The notes under the pieces were generated by a model. It was given only the letters and a program-made list of their open reading frames with translations, did not search any database and was not told the DNA's origin. From assembly GCF_020010905.1 (NCBI RefSeq), contig NZ_JAGJBY010000002.1, positions 2,728,001 through 2,792,000 of the forward strand: a stretch of DNA of 64,000 nucleotides, in the 5' to 3' direction. The stretch is from Streptomyces acidiscabies. GTDB taxonomy: Bacteria; Actinomycetota; Actinomycetes; Streptomycetales; Streptomycetaceae. Shown here piece after piece: positions 17,027 to 25,298 of the stretch; positions within the stretch are counted from its first letter, which is position 1, and each line of letters begins with the position of its first letter. The position numbers and the translations under genes were made by a program.

Positions 17027-18516
17027 GTGGAGGCGAGTGGGCAGGCCGGGTTGGCGCGGTTGGAGGTGAGGCCGGTGTGGGCGGAGAGGGGAGGGGTGAT
17101 GTGCGCGGAGGCGAGGGGGCGGGTCGGGTCGGTGTGGTTGGGGGCGATGCCGGTGCGTGTGGGGCGGGGAGAAGCGGCGTGCGCGGAGGCGAAGGGGCGG
17201 GTCGGGTCGATGCGGTTGGGGGTGAGGCCGGTGCGGGCGAAGAGGAGAAGGGGGACGTGAGCGGAGGCGAAGGGGCGGGCCGAGCCGGTGTGGTTGGGGG
17301 CGATGCTGGTGCGCGCGGAGAGGGGAGAAGCGGCGTGCGCGAGGTCGACAGGGCGAGTGGAGGTGATGTGCGTACAGGTGGGGTGAGCGGGGACGGCGTG
17401 CGTGGGACGGACGGGGTGGGCAAGGGAGCCGTGCGCGAGGTGGGCTGGGTGGGGGAGAGCGGCGTGCGCGAGGCAGGCGGGGTAGGGGAGGGCGGTGTGC
17501 GTGGGACAGGCGAGATGGGAGAGGGAGGCGTGCGTGAGGCGGACGGGGTGAGGAAAGGCAGCGTGCGCGAGGCGGACGGAGTGGGGGAGGGTGGTGCGCG
17601 TGGGACAGGCGGGGTGGGGGAGGGCGGTGCGCGTGAGGCGGACGGAGTGGGAGAGGGCGGTGTGCGTGAAGTCGGTGGGGTGCGGTTCGGGTACGGCACC
17701 AATGGCCTCACCGACCTCCGGCTCGGCGACGCCCTCGCGCTCCTCGCCGACCTCGGTTACGACGGGGTCGGGCTGACCCTCGACCACATGCACCTCGACC
17801 CCCTGGCCCCGGACCTGATGTCCCGCACCCGGCGTCTGGCTCGCCAACTCGACGCGCTCGGGCTGGCCGTGACCGTAGAGACGGGGGCGCGCTACGTCCT
17901 GGACCCACGCCGCAAGCACGGACCCTCGCTCGTCGACCCCGATCCGCAGGACCGCGCCCGCCGGACCGACCTGCTGATCCGTGCACTGGACGTCGCCGAG
18001 GAACTGGGCGCGGAGGCCGTGCACTGTTTCAGCGGCGTACCCCCCGAGGCCACCCCTGACGACACGGCGTGGAAGCGGCTCGCGGAGAGCCTCACTCCCG
18101 TCCTGGAGCGGAGCGCCACCGCCGGCATTCCCCTCGCGATCGAACCGGAACCAGGTCACCTCCTCGCCACCCTCGCCGACTTCCACCACCTGCGCGGCCT
18201 CCTGGGCGACCCCGCCGACCTGGGCCTGACCCTGGACATCGGCCACTGCCAGTGCCTGGAACCCCTCTCGCCCGCCGACTGCGTCCGCGCCGCCGCGCCC
18301 TGGCTGCGGCACGTCCAGATCGAGGACATGCGGCGCGGCGTCCACGAACACCTCCCCTTCGGCGAGGGCGAGATCGACTTCCCGCCCGTCCTCGCGGCCC
18401 TCACCGCGACCGGCTACCGGGGCCTGACCGTCGTCGAACTCCCCCGCCACTCCCACGCGGGCCCTGAACAGGCCACCCGCTCCCTCCCCTACCTCAAGTC
18501 CGCGGCCACTCCCTGA
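17023..18516 (+). CDS. TIM-barrel isomerase/epimerase of the Ebo-like operon, with repeat-built N-terminus
   Basis: The recognisable protein is an AP_endonuc_2/xylose-isomerase-like TIM barrel beginning at VRFGYGTNGLTDL (17680 onward). It includes GYDGVGLTLDHMHLDPL, AIEPEPGHLL, LTLDIGHCQCLEP and HVQIEDMRRGVHEHLPFGEG with likely metal ligands. In front lie 219 residues of Gly-rich repeats in the same open frame. GTG at 17023 overlaps the previous stop (GTGA), the usual coupling here, which supports translation of the repeats. GTG at 17680 would give a 278-residue protein of normal size and is the alternative start. The repeats may have replaced or pushed aside ancestral sequence. Confidence 0.75.
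   Translation: MSGGEWAGRVGAVGGEAGVGGEGRGDVRGGEGAGRVGVVGGDAGACGAGRSGVRGGEGAGRVDAVGGEAGAGEEEKGDVSGGEGAGRAGVVGGDAGARGEGRSGVREVDRASGGDVRTGGVSGDGVRGTDGVGKGAVREVGWVGESGVREAGGVGEGGVRGTGEMGEGGVREADGVRKGSVREADGVGEGGARGTGGVGEGGAREADGVGEGGVREVGGVRFGYGTNGLTDLRLGDALALLADLGYDGVGLTLDHMHLDPLAPDLMSRTRRLARQLDALGLAVTVETGARYVLDPRRKHGPSLVDPDPQDRARRTDLLIRALDVAEELGAEAVHCFSGVPPEATPDDTAWKRLAESLTPVLERSATAGIPLAIEPEPGHLLATLADFHHLRGLLGDPADLGLTLDIGHCQCLEPLSPADCVRAAAPWLRHVQIEDMRRGVHEHLPFGEGEIDFPPVLAALTATGYRGLTVVELPRHSHAGPEQATRSLPYLKSAATP
17026..17337 (+). repeat. Four 78-bp in-frame tandem repeats (26-residue units)
   Basis: Four units of exactly 78 bp (17026-17103, 17104-17181, 17182-17259, 17260-17337) encode variants of RGGEGAGRVGVVGGDAG followed by a variable nine-residue end. 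Units 1 and 3 end in GDV, and units 2 and 4 end in RSGV, suggesting duplication of a two-unit block. The coding strand is extremely G-rich. Confidence 0.85.
17398..17661 (+). repeat. Eight 33-bp in-frame tandem repeats (11-residue units)
   Basis: Eight units of exactly 33 bp encode variants of VREADGVGEGG. A partial unit (VREVGG, 17662-17679) runs directly into the start of the conserved TIM barrel. This array is unrelated in sequence to the 78-bp array upstream and is separated from it by 60 bp. Confidence 0.88.
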
Positions 18517-18529
18517 AGGAGGCCCCCCG

Positions 18530-20437
18530 ATGCCAGACCCGCACCGCCCCCCGTCCCCACGGGCCTCCGAAAACACCCCCGCCCCGCCCCTGGCGACCAC
18601 CGAAAGCCCCGCAGCTGCCCCATGCCGGGGCGCGGAACTCCCCACCGCAGGACTGCTCGCTGCCGAAGGGACATCACCCGCTCCCCGCGCCGAAGCGGAA
18701 ACCCCAGCCTCGCTTCCCGCTGCCGCTGAGGGCCTCGCGGCTGACCCCCGCCCGCTCGCGGAATTCGTCGGCGCAGGACTGCCCGCTGTTGAAGGGACGT
18801 CCCCCGTCCCCCGTGCTGAAGGGGAAACCTCGGCCTCACTCCCTGCCGCTGAAGGCCTCACGGCTGACCCCTGCCAGGGCGCGGAACTTGCTGGCGCAGG
18901 GCTGTCCGCTGCTGAAGGGATGCCATCCGCTCCCCGTGCTGAAGGGGAAACCCCGGTTTCACTCCCCGCTTCGGCTGAAGGCCCTGCGGCTGCCCCAAGC
19001 CCGCTTACGGAACTCCCCGGCACAGGACTGTCCGCCGTCGAAGGAACGCTCCCCGCCCCCCGCGCCGAAGCGGAAACCCCCGCCCCTGAAACCCCCGAAG
19101 CCGCCCCGCGCCCAAGCGCCGAACTACCCACCGCAGACGAACCCCACGATCCCGCAAGGCTCCCTGCCGCCGCTGAACCACCCACTCCCGGCAGGCCCTC
19201 CACTCCCGGCGACCCTGGCCACCCCGGCGACCCGAAACCAGCCGCCCCCACACACCCCCTCACCCCCGACCCCCTACCCCCCGCCCACACCCCTCCCCTC
19301 ACCCTCCACGACCACCTCCGCACCCACCTACCCCCCACCCCCCTCGCCTGGCTGAACAACGCCCTGTCCCAACTCCCCTCCTGGGAACGCCACTTCACCG
19401 AAGCCGCCCGCCGCTGCGGCCCCCGGTACGCCGACGCCGCCCGAGTCCTCCTCCTGTACGCGGCCCACCCCGACACCCCCACCCTGACCCGCCTGTACGC
19501 CCACGCCACCCCACCCGAACGCCGGGCGATCCTGCACGCGCTCCCACACCTCACCGACACCCCGGACGCCCTCCCCCTCATCGAGGACGCCCTGCGGACC
19601 AACGACACGACCCTCGTCGCCGCCGCGCTGGGCCCGTACGCCGCCCGCCACCTCGACGCGCACGCCTGGCGCCACGCCGTACTGAAGTGCCTGTTCACCG
19701 GCGTCCCCGTGAACGAGGTGACCGGCCTGGCGGACCGAGCCCGGGGCGACAAGGAACTCGCACGGATGCTCCGAGACCAGGCGGCGGAACGCACCGCAGC
19801 GAACCACCCGATCCAACAGGACCTGCACCGCGTCCTGACCCTGACCGAGGTGCCGAAGCCCGAGCGGACACCGAAGCCGAAGCCGAAGGCGGCCCCGAGA
19901 CGCGAAGTCGAAGCGCCGCAGCCCGAGTCCGAACAGCGACGGCACCCGGCTGGGGCCCCACTCCCGGAGGTTGCACCCGAGCCGGCGCCGAGGCGCGAAG
20001 TCGAAGCGCCGCGGCCCGAGCCTGAACAGCCACGGCACCCGGCCGAGACCCCACTCCCCGAGGTGACACCGAAGCTCAAGCCCGAGCCGAAGGCGGCTCC
20101 GAGGCCCGAGGCCGGAGCGCCGAAGCGCGAGCCCGGGCCTGAACAGCCACGGCGCCCGGCCAGGGCCCCACTCCCCGAGGTGACACCGAAGCCCGAGCCC
20201 GAGCCGAAGGCGGCCCCGAGGCCCGAGGCCGGAGCGCCGAAGCGCGAGCCCGGGCCTGAACAGCCACGGCACCCGGCCAGGGCCCCACTCCCCGGGGCGG
20301 CACCCGAGCTTGAGCCCGAGCCGGAGGCGGCACCGAAACCCAAGGCCAAAGCACCCAAGCTCGACCCCAACCCCCCGAACCTTCCGGCAGAAGCGCCAAA
20401 GCCCCCGCCCCAATCCCCCCAACGGACGGAGCCGTGA
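18530..20437 (+). CDS. eboA: EboA-domain protein with large N- and C-terminal repeat extensions
   Basis: The conserved EboA-like part covers about residues 257-440 (LAWLNNALSQLPSWERHFTEAARRCGPRYAD, LLIYAAHPD-type segment, RRAILHALPHL, DTTLVAAALGPYAARHLD, WRHAVLKCLFTGVPV). EboA belongs to a widespread operon thought to help export or process a metabolite, including the scytonemin precursor in cyanobacteria; its biochemical role is unknown. About 255 residues before and 195 after are Pro/Ala/Glu-rich repeats, giving 635 residues instead of the usual 200-250. ATG at 18530 has a strong AAGGAGG, so the extension is probably translated. The stop overlaps the next gene. Confidence 0.8.
   Translation: MPDPHRPPSPRASENTPAPPLATTESPAAAPCRGAELPTAGLLAAEGTSPAPRAEAETPASLPAAAEGLAADPRPLAEFVGAGLPAVEGTSPVPRAEGETSASLPAAEGLTADPCQGAELAGAGLSAAEGMPSAPRAEGETPVSLPASAEGPAAAPSPLTELPGTGLSAVEGTLPAPRAEAETPAPETPEAAPRPSAELPTADEPHDPARLPAAAEPPTPGRPSTPGDPGHPGDPKPAAPTHPLTPDPLPPAHTPPLTLHDHLRTHLPPTPLAWLNNALSQLPSWERHFTEAARRCGPRYADAARVLLLYAAHPDTPTLTRLYAHATPPERRAILHALPHLTDTPDALPLIEDALRTNDTTLVAAALGPYAARHLDAHAWRHAVLKCLFTGVPVNEVTGLADRARGDKELARMLRDQAAERTAANHPIQQDLHRVLTLTEVPKPERTPKPKPKAAPRREVEAPQPESEQRRHPAGAPLPEVAPEPAPRREVEAPRPEPEQPRHPAETPLPEVTPKLKPEPKAAPRPEAGAPKREPGPEQPRRPARAPLPEVTPKPEPEPKAAPRPEAGAPKREPGPEQPRHPARAPLPGAAPELEPEPEAAPKPKAKAPKLDPNPPNLPAEAPKPPPQSPQRTEP
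18632..19117 (+). repeat. Four roughly 125-bp in-frame repeats in the EboA N-terminus
   Basis: Units of 42, 41, 42 and 37 codons share the pattern AEL..GAGL.A.EGT.PAPRAE.ET, followed by a Ser-Leu-Pro-Ala-rich tail. They are diverged copies, unlike the C-terminal array. Confidence 0.8.
20060..20293 (+). repeat. Two nearly identical 117-bp repeats in the EboA C-terminus
   Basis: Units 20060-20176 and 20177-20293 encode 39 residues starting EVTPK and containing KAAPRPEAGAPKREPGPEQP, with only a few differences. Partial, more diverged copies flank them on both sides (about 19860-20059 and 20294-20345). The close identity suggests recent duplication. Confidence 0.85.
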
Positions 20438-21285
20438 TGCGCCTCTTCGACCCTCACATCCACATGACCTCCCGCACGACGGACGACTACGAGGCCATGC
20501 ACGCCGCAGGCATCCGCGCCCTCGTGGAACCCGCGTTCTGGCTCGGCCAACCCCGCACCTCCCCCCAGACCTTCTACGACTACTTCGACGCCCTCCTCGG
20601 CTGGGAACCCTTCCGCGCGGCCCAGTACGGCATAGCCCACCACTGCACGATCGCCCTGAACCCGAAGGAGGCCAACGACCCGCGCTGCACCCCCGTCCTG
20701 GACGAACTGCCCCGCTACCTCCTGAAGGACCACGTCGTCGCCGTGGGGGAGATCGGCTACGACAGCATGACCCCCGCCGAGGACACCGCCCTCGCGACGC
20801 AGCTCCAACTCGCCGCCGACCACGGCCTGCCCGCCCTCGTCCACACCCCGCACCGAGACAAACTCGCGGGCCTGCACCGAACCCTCGACGTACTCAGGGA
20901 ATCCGAACTCCCCCCAGAACGCGTCCTGTTGGACCACCTCAACGAGACGACGGTCACCGCGGCCCTGGACAGCGGCTGCTGGCTCGGCTTCTCCGTCTAC
21001 CCGGACACGAAGATGGACGAGAAGCGCACGGTCACCCTCCTGCGCCGCCACGGCCTCGACCGGATGCTCGTCAACTCGGCCGCGGACTGGGGAAGAAGCG
21101 ACCCCCTCAAGACGCGCGCGGTCGCCGACCTGATGCTCGCGGAGGGGTTCACCGAGGACGACGTGGACCGCGTCCTGTGGCGCAACCCCGTCGCGTTCTA
21201 CGGCGCGAGCGGCCGGCTCGACCTGGACGTCGTTGCCCCCGAACCCACCCACGAGGGCAACTCCGTGCTGCGCGGAGGGGAGTGA
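20437..21285 (+). CDS. eboB: TatD-family metal-dependent hydrolase (EboB-like)
   Basis: An amidohydrolase-fold TIM barrel of about 282 residues with the metal-binding DPHIHM motif at the N-terminus, VAVGEIGYDS (bridging Glu), LVHTPH, LLDHLNE and LVNSAADWG (catalytic Asp). TatD proteins are hydrolases or nucleases; the Ebo-linked branch has an unknown substrate. ATG at 20437 overlaps the EboA stop (TGATG), and GTG at 20434 is an alternative start. EboE begins 3 nt after its stop, so the three genes are one translationally coupled unit. Confidence 0.88.
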   Translation: MRLFDPHIHMTSRTTDDYEAMHAAGIRALVEPAFWLGQPRTSPQTFYDYFDALLGWEPFRAAQYGIAHHCTIALNPKEANDPRCTPVLDELPRYLLKDHVVAVGEIGYDSMTPAEDTALATQLQLAADHGLPALVHTPHRDKLAGLHRTLDVLRESELPPERVLLDHLNETTVTAALDSGCWLGFSVYPDTKMDEKRTVTLLRRHGLDRMLVNSAADWGRSDPLKTRAVADLMLAEGFTEDDVDRVLWRNPVAFYGASGRLDLDVVAPEPTHEGNSVLRGGE

Positions 21286-21288
21286 CCG

Positions 21289-22461
21289 ATGCGCTTCCGC
21301 CACCCCGACGGCTCCACCGTCCACCTCGCGTACTGCACGAACGTCCACCCCGCCGAGACCATCGACGGCGTCCTCGCCCAACTCCGCGACCACTGCGAAC
21401 CCGTACGGCGCCGGCTCGGCCGCGACCGCCTCGGCATCGGCCTGTGGCTCGCGCGGGACGCCGCGCACACCCTGGACACCGATCCGTCCGCCCTGCGCGC
21501 CCTGCGCACCGCCCTCGACCAGCGGGGCCTGGAGGTCGTCACCCTCAACGGCTTCCCGTACGACGGATTCGGCACCGGCGAGGTCAAGTACCGCGTGTAC
21601 AAGCCGGACTGGGCCGACCCCGAACGCCTCGACCACACCACCGCCCTCGCCCGGGTCCTCGCCGGCCTCCTCCCCGACGACGTCACCGAGGGCAGCGTCT
21701 CCACCCTGCCGCTCGCCTGGCGCACCCGCCTGGACGAGGAACGCGGCGACACGGCGCGCACCGCGCTGCACACGCTCGCCGAACGCCTCGACGCACTGGA
21801 GGAGCTGACGGGCCGGTCCGTACGCGTCGGACTCGAACCCGAGCCCGGCTGCGCCGTCGAGACCACCGCCGACGCCCTCGCCCCGCTCGCCGCCATCGCG
21901 CACCCCCGCATCGGGATCTGCGTCGACACCTGCCACCTCGCCACCTCCTTCGAAGATCCGCACACCGCCCTGGACGCCCTGGCCGAAGCCCGCGTCCCCG
22001 TCGTCAAGTCCCAGCTCTCCGCCGCCCTGCACGCCGAGCGGCCCGACCTCCCCGCCGTCCGCGAGGCCCTCGCCGCCTTCGCCGAACCCCGCTACCTGCA
22101 CCAGACCCGCACCGTCACCGAGACCGGCCTGCTCACCGGCACCGACGACCTCGCGGAAGCGCTCACCACCGACGCCCTGTCCCGTACGGCGCCCTGGCGC
22201 GCCCACTTCCACGTCCCGCTGCACGCGACGCCCGCCGCGCCCCTCACCTCCACGCTCCCCGTCCTGCGCGCCGCGCTGACCCGCCTCGTCGGCGGCCCGC
22301 ACCCGCTCACCCGGCATCTCGAAGTCGAGACCTACACCTGGCAGACCCTCCCTCCCGCTCTGCGGCCCCGCACCCGGTCCCAGCTCGCCGACGGCATCGC
22401 CGCCGAACTGTCCCTGGCCCGCGACCTCCTGACCGACCTGGGCCTCAAGGAACTCCCCTGA
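21289..22461 (+). CDS. eboE: Metabolite traffic protein EboE (TIM barrel)
   Basis: This 390-residue protein matches EboE: RFRHPDGSTVHLAYCTNVHPAETIDGV at the N-terminus, LEVVTLNGFPYDGFGTGEVKYRVYKPDWADPERLDHT, VGLEPEPGCAVETT and GICVDTCHLATSFEDP, all typical of the AP_endonuc_2-like barrel of this family. EboE is conserved with EboA and EboB in operons tied to moving or finishing a metabolite; no reaction has been assigned. It begins 3 nt after the TatD gene. Nothing gene-like was seen in 22462-22682. Confidence 0.88.
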   Translation: MRFRHPDGSTVHLAYCTNVHPAETIDGVLAQLRDHCEPVRRRLGRDRLGIGLWLARDAAHTLDTDPSALRALRTALDQRGLEVVTLNGFPYDGFGTGEVKYRVYKPDWADPERLDHTTALARVLAGLLPDDVTEGSVSTLPLAWRTRLDEERGDTARTALHTLAERLDALEELTGRSVRVGLEPEPGCAVETTADALAPLAAIAHPRIGICVDTCHLATSFEDPHTALDALAEARVPVVKSQLSAALHAERPDLPAVREALAAFAEPRYLHQTRTVTETGLLTGTDDLAEALTTDALSRTAPWRAHFHVPLHATPAAPLTSTLPVLRAALTRLVGGPHPLTRHLEVETYTWQTLPPALRPRTRSQLADGIAAELSLARDLLTDLGLKELP

Positions 22462-22682
22462 AACCCCGGACGAGCCCCGCCGGCCAACCTGTCCGACCTG
22501 TCCGGACTGCTCGGCCTGTTCGACCTCCGTGACTCAACGTAACCACACGCCACTGACAACGGGGTCCGCAGACCGTCGAGCAGCCCCCGCCCTCCGCCGG
22601 CCGAACCCCAGGCCACCGGCCGGAGAACCGATACGTCACCCCCCCCGGAAATCCCGCTCCACCGACCCGAAAGCGAGACACC

Positions 22683-23840
22683 GTGACCGCGTTCAACGAC
22701 GAATCCGGCACCGCCGAGACCCTGCGCCGCACCCTCGGCATCGGCCGCCGCCGCTTCCTCAGCACCTGCACCGCCGTCGCGGGCGCCGCGATCGCCGCCC
22801 CCGTCCTCGGCGCCGGGCCGGCCGCCGCCCAGAACCTCAACAGAGGCCACAGCCACGGCGGCGCCGCCCTCGTGCCCGCCAACCGGCGCGGCATCATCCT
22901 GTACACCGTCCGCGACGCCACCGGCCGCGACCCGCTCGCCTCCGACCTCCCCTCCGGCTTCCGCGAGGTCTTCAAGCAGCTCTCCCGGTTCGGCTACCGC
23001 CAGGTCGAGTTCGCCGGGTACGGGCAGCACGCGAACGCCCCCGGCGGGGCGAACCTGGAGTCCGTGCAGGGGGCGCGGCTGCTGCGGTCCTGGCTCGACG
23101 AGTACGGGCTGCGCGCCCGCGGCAACCACGGCTACATCCCGCCGTCCTGGCCGTTCGTCCCGGCCGAGCTGGACACGTTCAAGAAGCACCTGGAGATCGC
23201 GGGCATCCTCGGCCTGCCCCACATGGGCACCGGCGCCGACCCCACGAACAGCTCCTACAAGGCCGACTGGGACGTCGCCGCCGACAAGTGGAACGCCCTC
23301 GGCGCGATCGCCCAGCGCGCGGGCGTCAAGCTGTACACCCACAACCACGACGCCGCCTACGGCTTCCTCCTCGACTCCGGCCCCCTCGACGCGCAGGGCA
23401 GGCCGACCCGCAGCTCCGGCGTCCGCAAGCTGGAGTACTTCCTCAAGGTCACCGACCCCCGGCTCGTCTGGCTGGAGCTGGACGTCTTCTGGGCCCACGT
23501 CGCCCAGTACAAGTTCCACACGTACACCGCCCCCGACGGCTCGACCCGCGAGAAGGTCTTCGACCCGGCGGCCCTGGTCGTCCGCAACAGCCGCCGCTAC
23601 CCCCTCTTCCACGCCAAGGACGGCACCGTCAACACCACCAACGGCATGGGCTACGACATGGTTCCCTTCGGCACCGGAGTCATCGACTACACGTCGTTCT
23701 TCTCCCGGATAGGCGACCCGAACTACCGCAACCCCATGGTCGAACAGGACAACGCCCCCAGCACGACCGACCCCGCCCAGTCCCTGACGTACGCCCGCAT
23801 CGGCTACGACAACCTGGCCTCCCTCAGAGGCTGCCGCTGA
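22683..23840 (+). CDS. Tat-exported sugar phosphate isomerase/epimerase-like protein
   Basis: A twin-arginine signal (IGRRRFLSTCTAVAGAAIAAPVL, ending near AAAQ at about residue 55) precedes a TIM-barrel isomerase domain with GFREVFKQLSRFGYRQVEFAGY, GLPHMGTG, LYTHNHDAAYGF and RLVWLELDVFWAH, followed by a C-terminal tail. Extracytoplasmic members of this family accompany 3-keto-glycoside and sugar-oxidation systems. It starts at GTG 22683 after a 221-bp gap, so it may have its own promoter. It is the last plus-strand gene before a bidirectional terminator. Confidence 0.85.
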   Translation: MTAFNDESGTAETLRRTLGIGRRRFLSTCTAVAGAAIAAPVLGAGPAAAQNLNRGHSHGGAALVPANRRGIILYTVRDATGRDPLASDLPSGFREVFKQLSRFGYRQVEFAGYGQHANAPGGANLESVQGARLLRSWLDEYGLRARGNHGYIPPSWPFVPAELDTFKKHLEIAGILGLPHMGTGADPTNSSYKADWDVAADKWNALGAIAQRAGVKLYTHNHDAAYGFLLDSGPLDAQGRPTRSSGVRKLEYFLKVTDPRLVWLELDVFWAHVAQYKFHTYTAPDGSTREKVFDPAALVVRNSRRYPLFHAKDGTVNTTNGMGYDMVPFGTGVIDYTSFFSRIGDPNYRNPMVEQDNAPSTTDPAQSLTYARIGYDNLASLRGCR

Positions 23841-23847
23841 CACACAC

Positions 23848-23891
23848 GCACGCGCGCGGGGACGTCGGAAACGGCCTCCCCGCGCGCGTGC
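23848..23891. terminator. Bidirectional terminator hairpin
   Basis: A perfect 15-bp stem, GCACGCGCGCGGGGA (23848-23862) with its reverse complement at 23877-23891, has a 14-nt loop. It lies between convergent genes, so it can end transcription from both sides. Confidence 0.85.
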
Positions 23892-23908
23892 TGTCCACCG
23901 GCCCGCTC

Positions 23909-25297
23909 TCAGCCGACTCCGCTCGACGCCACGGCCTTCCCCGGCTGCCGCAGCAGCAGGGCGATCACCGCCGCCACCATCGACACGCCTCCCGCGAGCG
24001 CGTACGCGCCGTCGTACCCCCAGGAGGCGACGACGAGGGAGCCGAGCCCGCCCCCGAACAGCCCGCTGACCAGCTTGCCGCTGTACACCAGGCCGTAGTT
24101 GGTCGCGTTGTAGTTCTCACCGAAGTAGTCGGGGGTGAGGGCGGCGAACAACGGGTAGAACGCGCCGCCGCCGAAGCCGGAGAGGAACGCGAAGAACAGG
24201 AACAGGGCCTCGCTGCGGACGTCGCCCGCCCAGATTACGCCGAACTGGGCGAGGCCGAGGACGACGATGACGAAGACGAGGGTGGGCTTGCGGCCCCAGC
24301 GGTCGGAGAGCCAGCCGACGACACCCCGGCCGACGCCGTTGACGACGGCCATGACACCCATGGAGGAGGCGGCGACGAGAGGGCCGAAGCCGATCTCCTT
24401 GGCGTAGTCGACCTGGAAGGAGATGCCGAAGATCGAGACACCGGCGGTCATGACGATGGACAGCCACATCAGGGGCAGCATCCCGGTGCGGACGGCCTCC
24501 TTGGGGGTGAACTGCCGTACGGCCGGCGGGTTCTTGGAGAGACCCCCCAGACCCCCCGGCCCCCCCGAGGCGGACCCGGCGCCCGCGTGCGCGAGCGGGT
24601 CGACGTCGGCGGGCCACCAGTTCTTCGGCGGGTCCTTGAAGAAGAACGCGCACCCGAACACGACGATCATGATGTAGCAGCCGATGAGGTCGAGCACCCG
24701 GTGGTAGTTGGCCGTGTCGAAGCCGTAGTTGAAGACGAAGATGAACGGCAGCGACCCGTACGCGAACCCGCCGTTGACGAACCCGGTCCGCGCCCCGCGC
24801 CGCTCGGGGAACCACTTGCCGACCATGTTGATGCAGGTCGCGTAGACGAGCCCGGCCCCGATGCCGCCGACGACGCCGAAGCCCAGAACGGCCATCAGGA
24901 CGTCGTCGAGGTGCGAGAGGGCCAGGAACCCCACGAGACACAGTCCTGAGCCCGCGTACATGGCCTGACGGGCCGTGAGGAGGCCCTTCTCGCGTAACCA
25001 GCCGGCCGGGAAGGCGACGCCGGCCTGGAAGAACACCCAGACGCTGAGGATCCAGAACGTGTTCGACTGCGTCCAGCCGTGCGCGTGGGACAGCGTGTCC
25101 TCCGCCGAGCCGTACGCGTACTCGAAGACGCTGATCGCCATCATCGCGAGCCACGGAAGCCAGATCATCAGCTTGCGGGAGTGACCGAGGACGTCCCGGT
25201 CGGTCTCGCCCACGCGGTACACACGCCCGCGCGCGTCGGTCACTTCACGGTAGGGGACGTGCCGAGAGGACTGTGCTGCGTACGGATCTGCCGTCAT
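23909..25297 (-). CDS. OFA-type MFS transporter (oxalate module, second copy)
   Basis: A polytopic protein of 462 residues starting MTADPYAAQ (ATG at 25297, GAGGAAA upstream). A cytosolic N-terminus VPYREVTDARGRVYRVGETDRD precedes the first membrane segment. Family features include VWVFFQAGVAFPAGWLRE, INMVGKWFPERRGARTG, KNWWPADVDPL and VNGVGRGVVGWLSDRWGRK. It is very similar to the transporter encoded one base upstream (25299-26693) and so arose by tandem duplication. Position behind frc and a ThDP decarboxylase makes oxalate/formate exchange the best guess. Confidence 0.88.
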   Translation of the reverse strand: MTADPYAAQSSRHVPYREVTDARGRVYRVGETDRDVLGHSRKLMIWLPWLAMMAISVFEYAYGSAEDTLSHAHGWTQSNTFWILSVWVFFQAGVAFPAGWLREKGLLTARQAMYAGSGLCLVGFLALSHLDDVLMAVLGFGVVGGIGAGLVYATCINMVGKWFPERRGARTGFVNGGFAYGSLPFIFVFNYGFDTANYHRVLDLIGCYIMIVVFGCAFFFKDPPKNWWPADVDPLAHAGAGSASGGPGGLGGLSKNPPAVRQFTPKEAVRTGMLPLMWLSIVMTAGVSIFGISFQVDYAKEIGFGPLVAASSMGVMAVVNGVGRGVVGWLSDRWGRKPTLVFVIVVLGLAQFGVIWAGDVRSEALFLFFAFLSGFGGGAFYPLFAALTPDYFGENYNATNYGLVYSGKLVSGLFGGGLGSLVVASWGYDGAYALAGGVSMVAAVIALLLRQPGKAVASSGVG

Positions 25298-25298
25298 G

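Noticed and set aside
17023..17680. Possible CRISPR array from regular spacing of repeats
   Set aside because: The repeats are tandem, without unique spacers, and in multiples of three within an open frame; no cas genes are near. They are coding tandem repeats.
16372..22317. A 1981-codon open frame on the minus strand
   Set aside because: It runs antisense through six well-supported plus-strand genes and has Gly/Ser/Arg/Pro-rich composition typical of codon-bias shadows. The plus-strand genes have family motifs and ribosome-binding sites.
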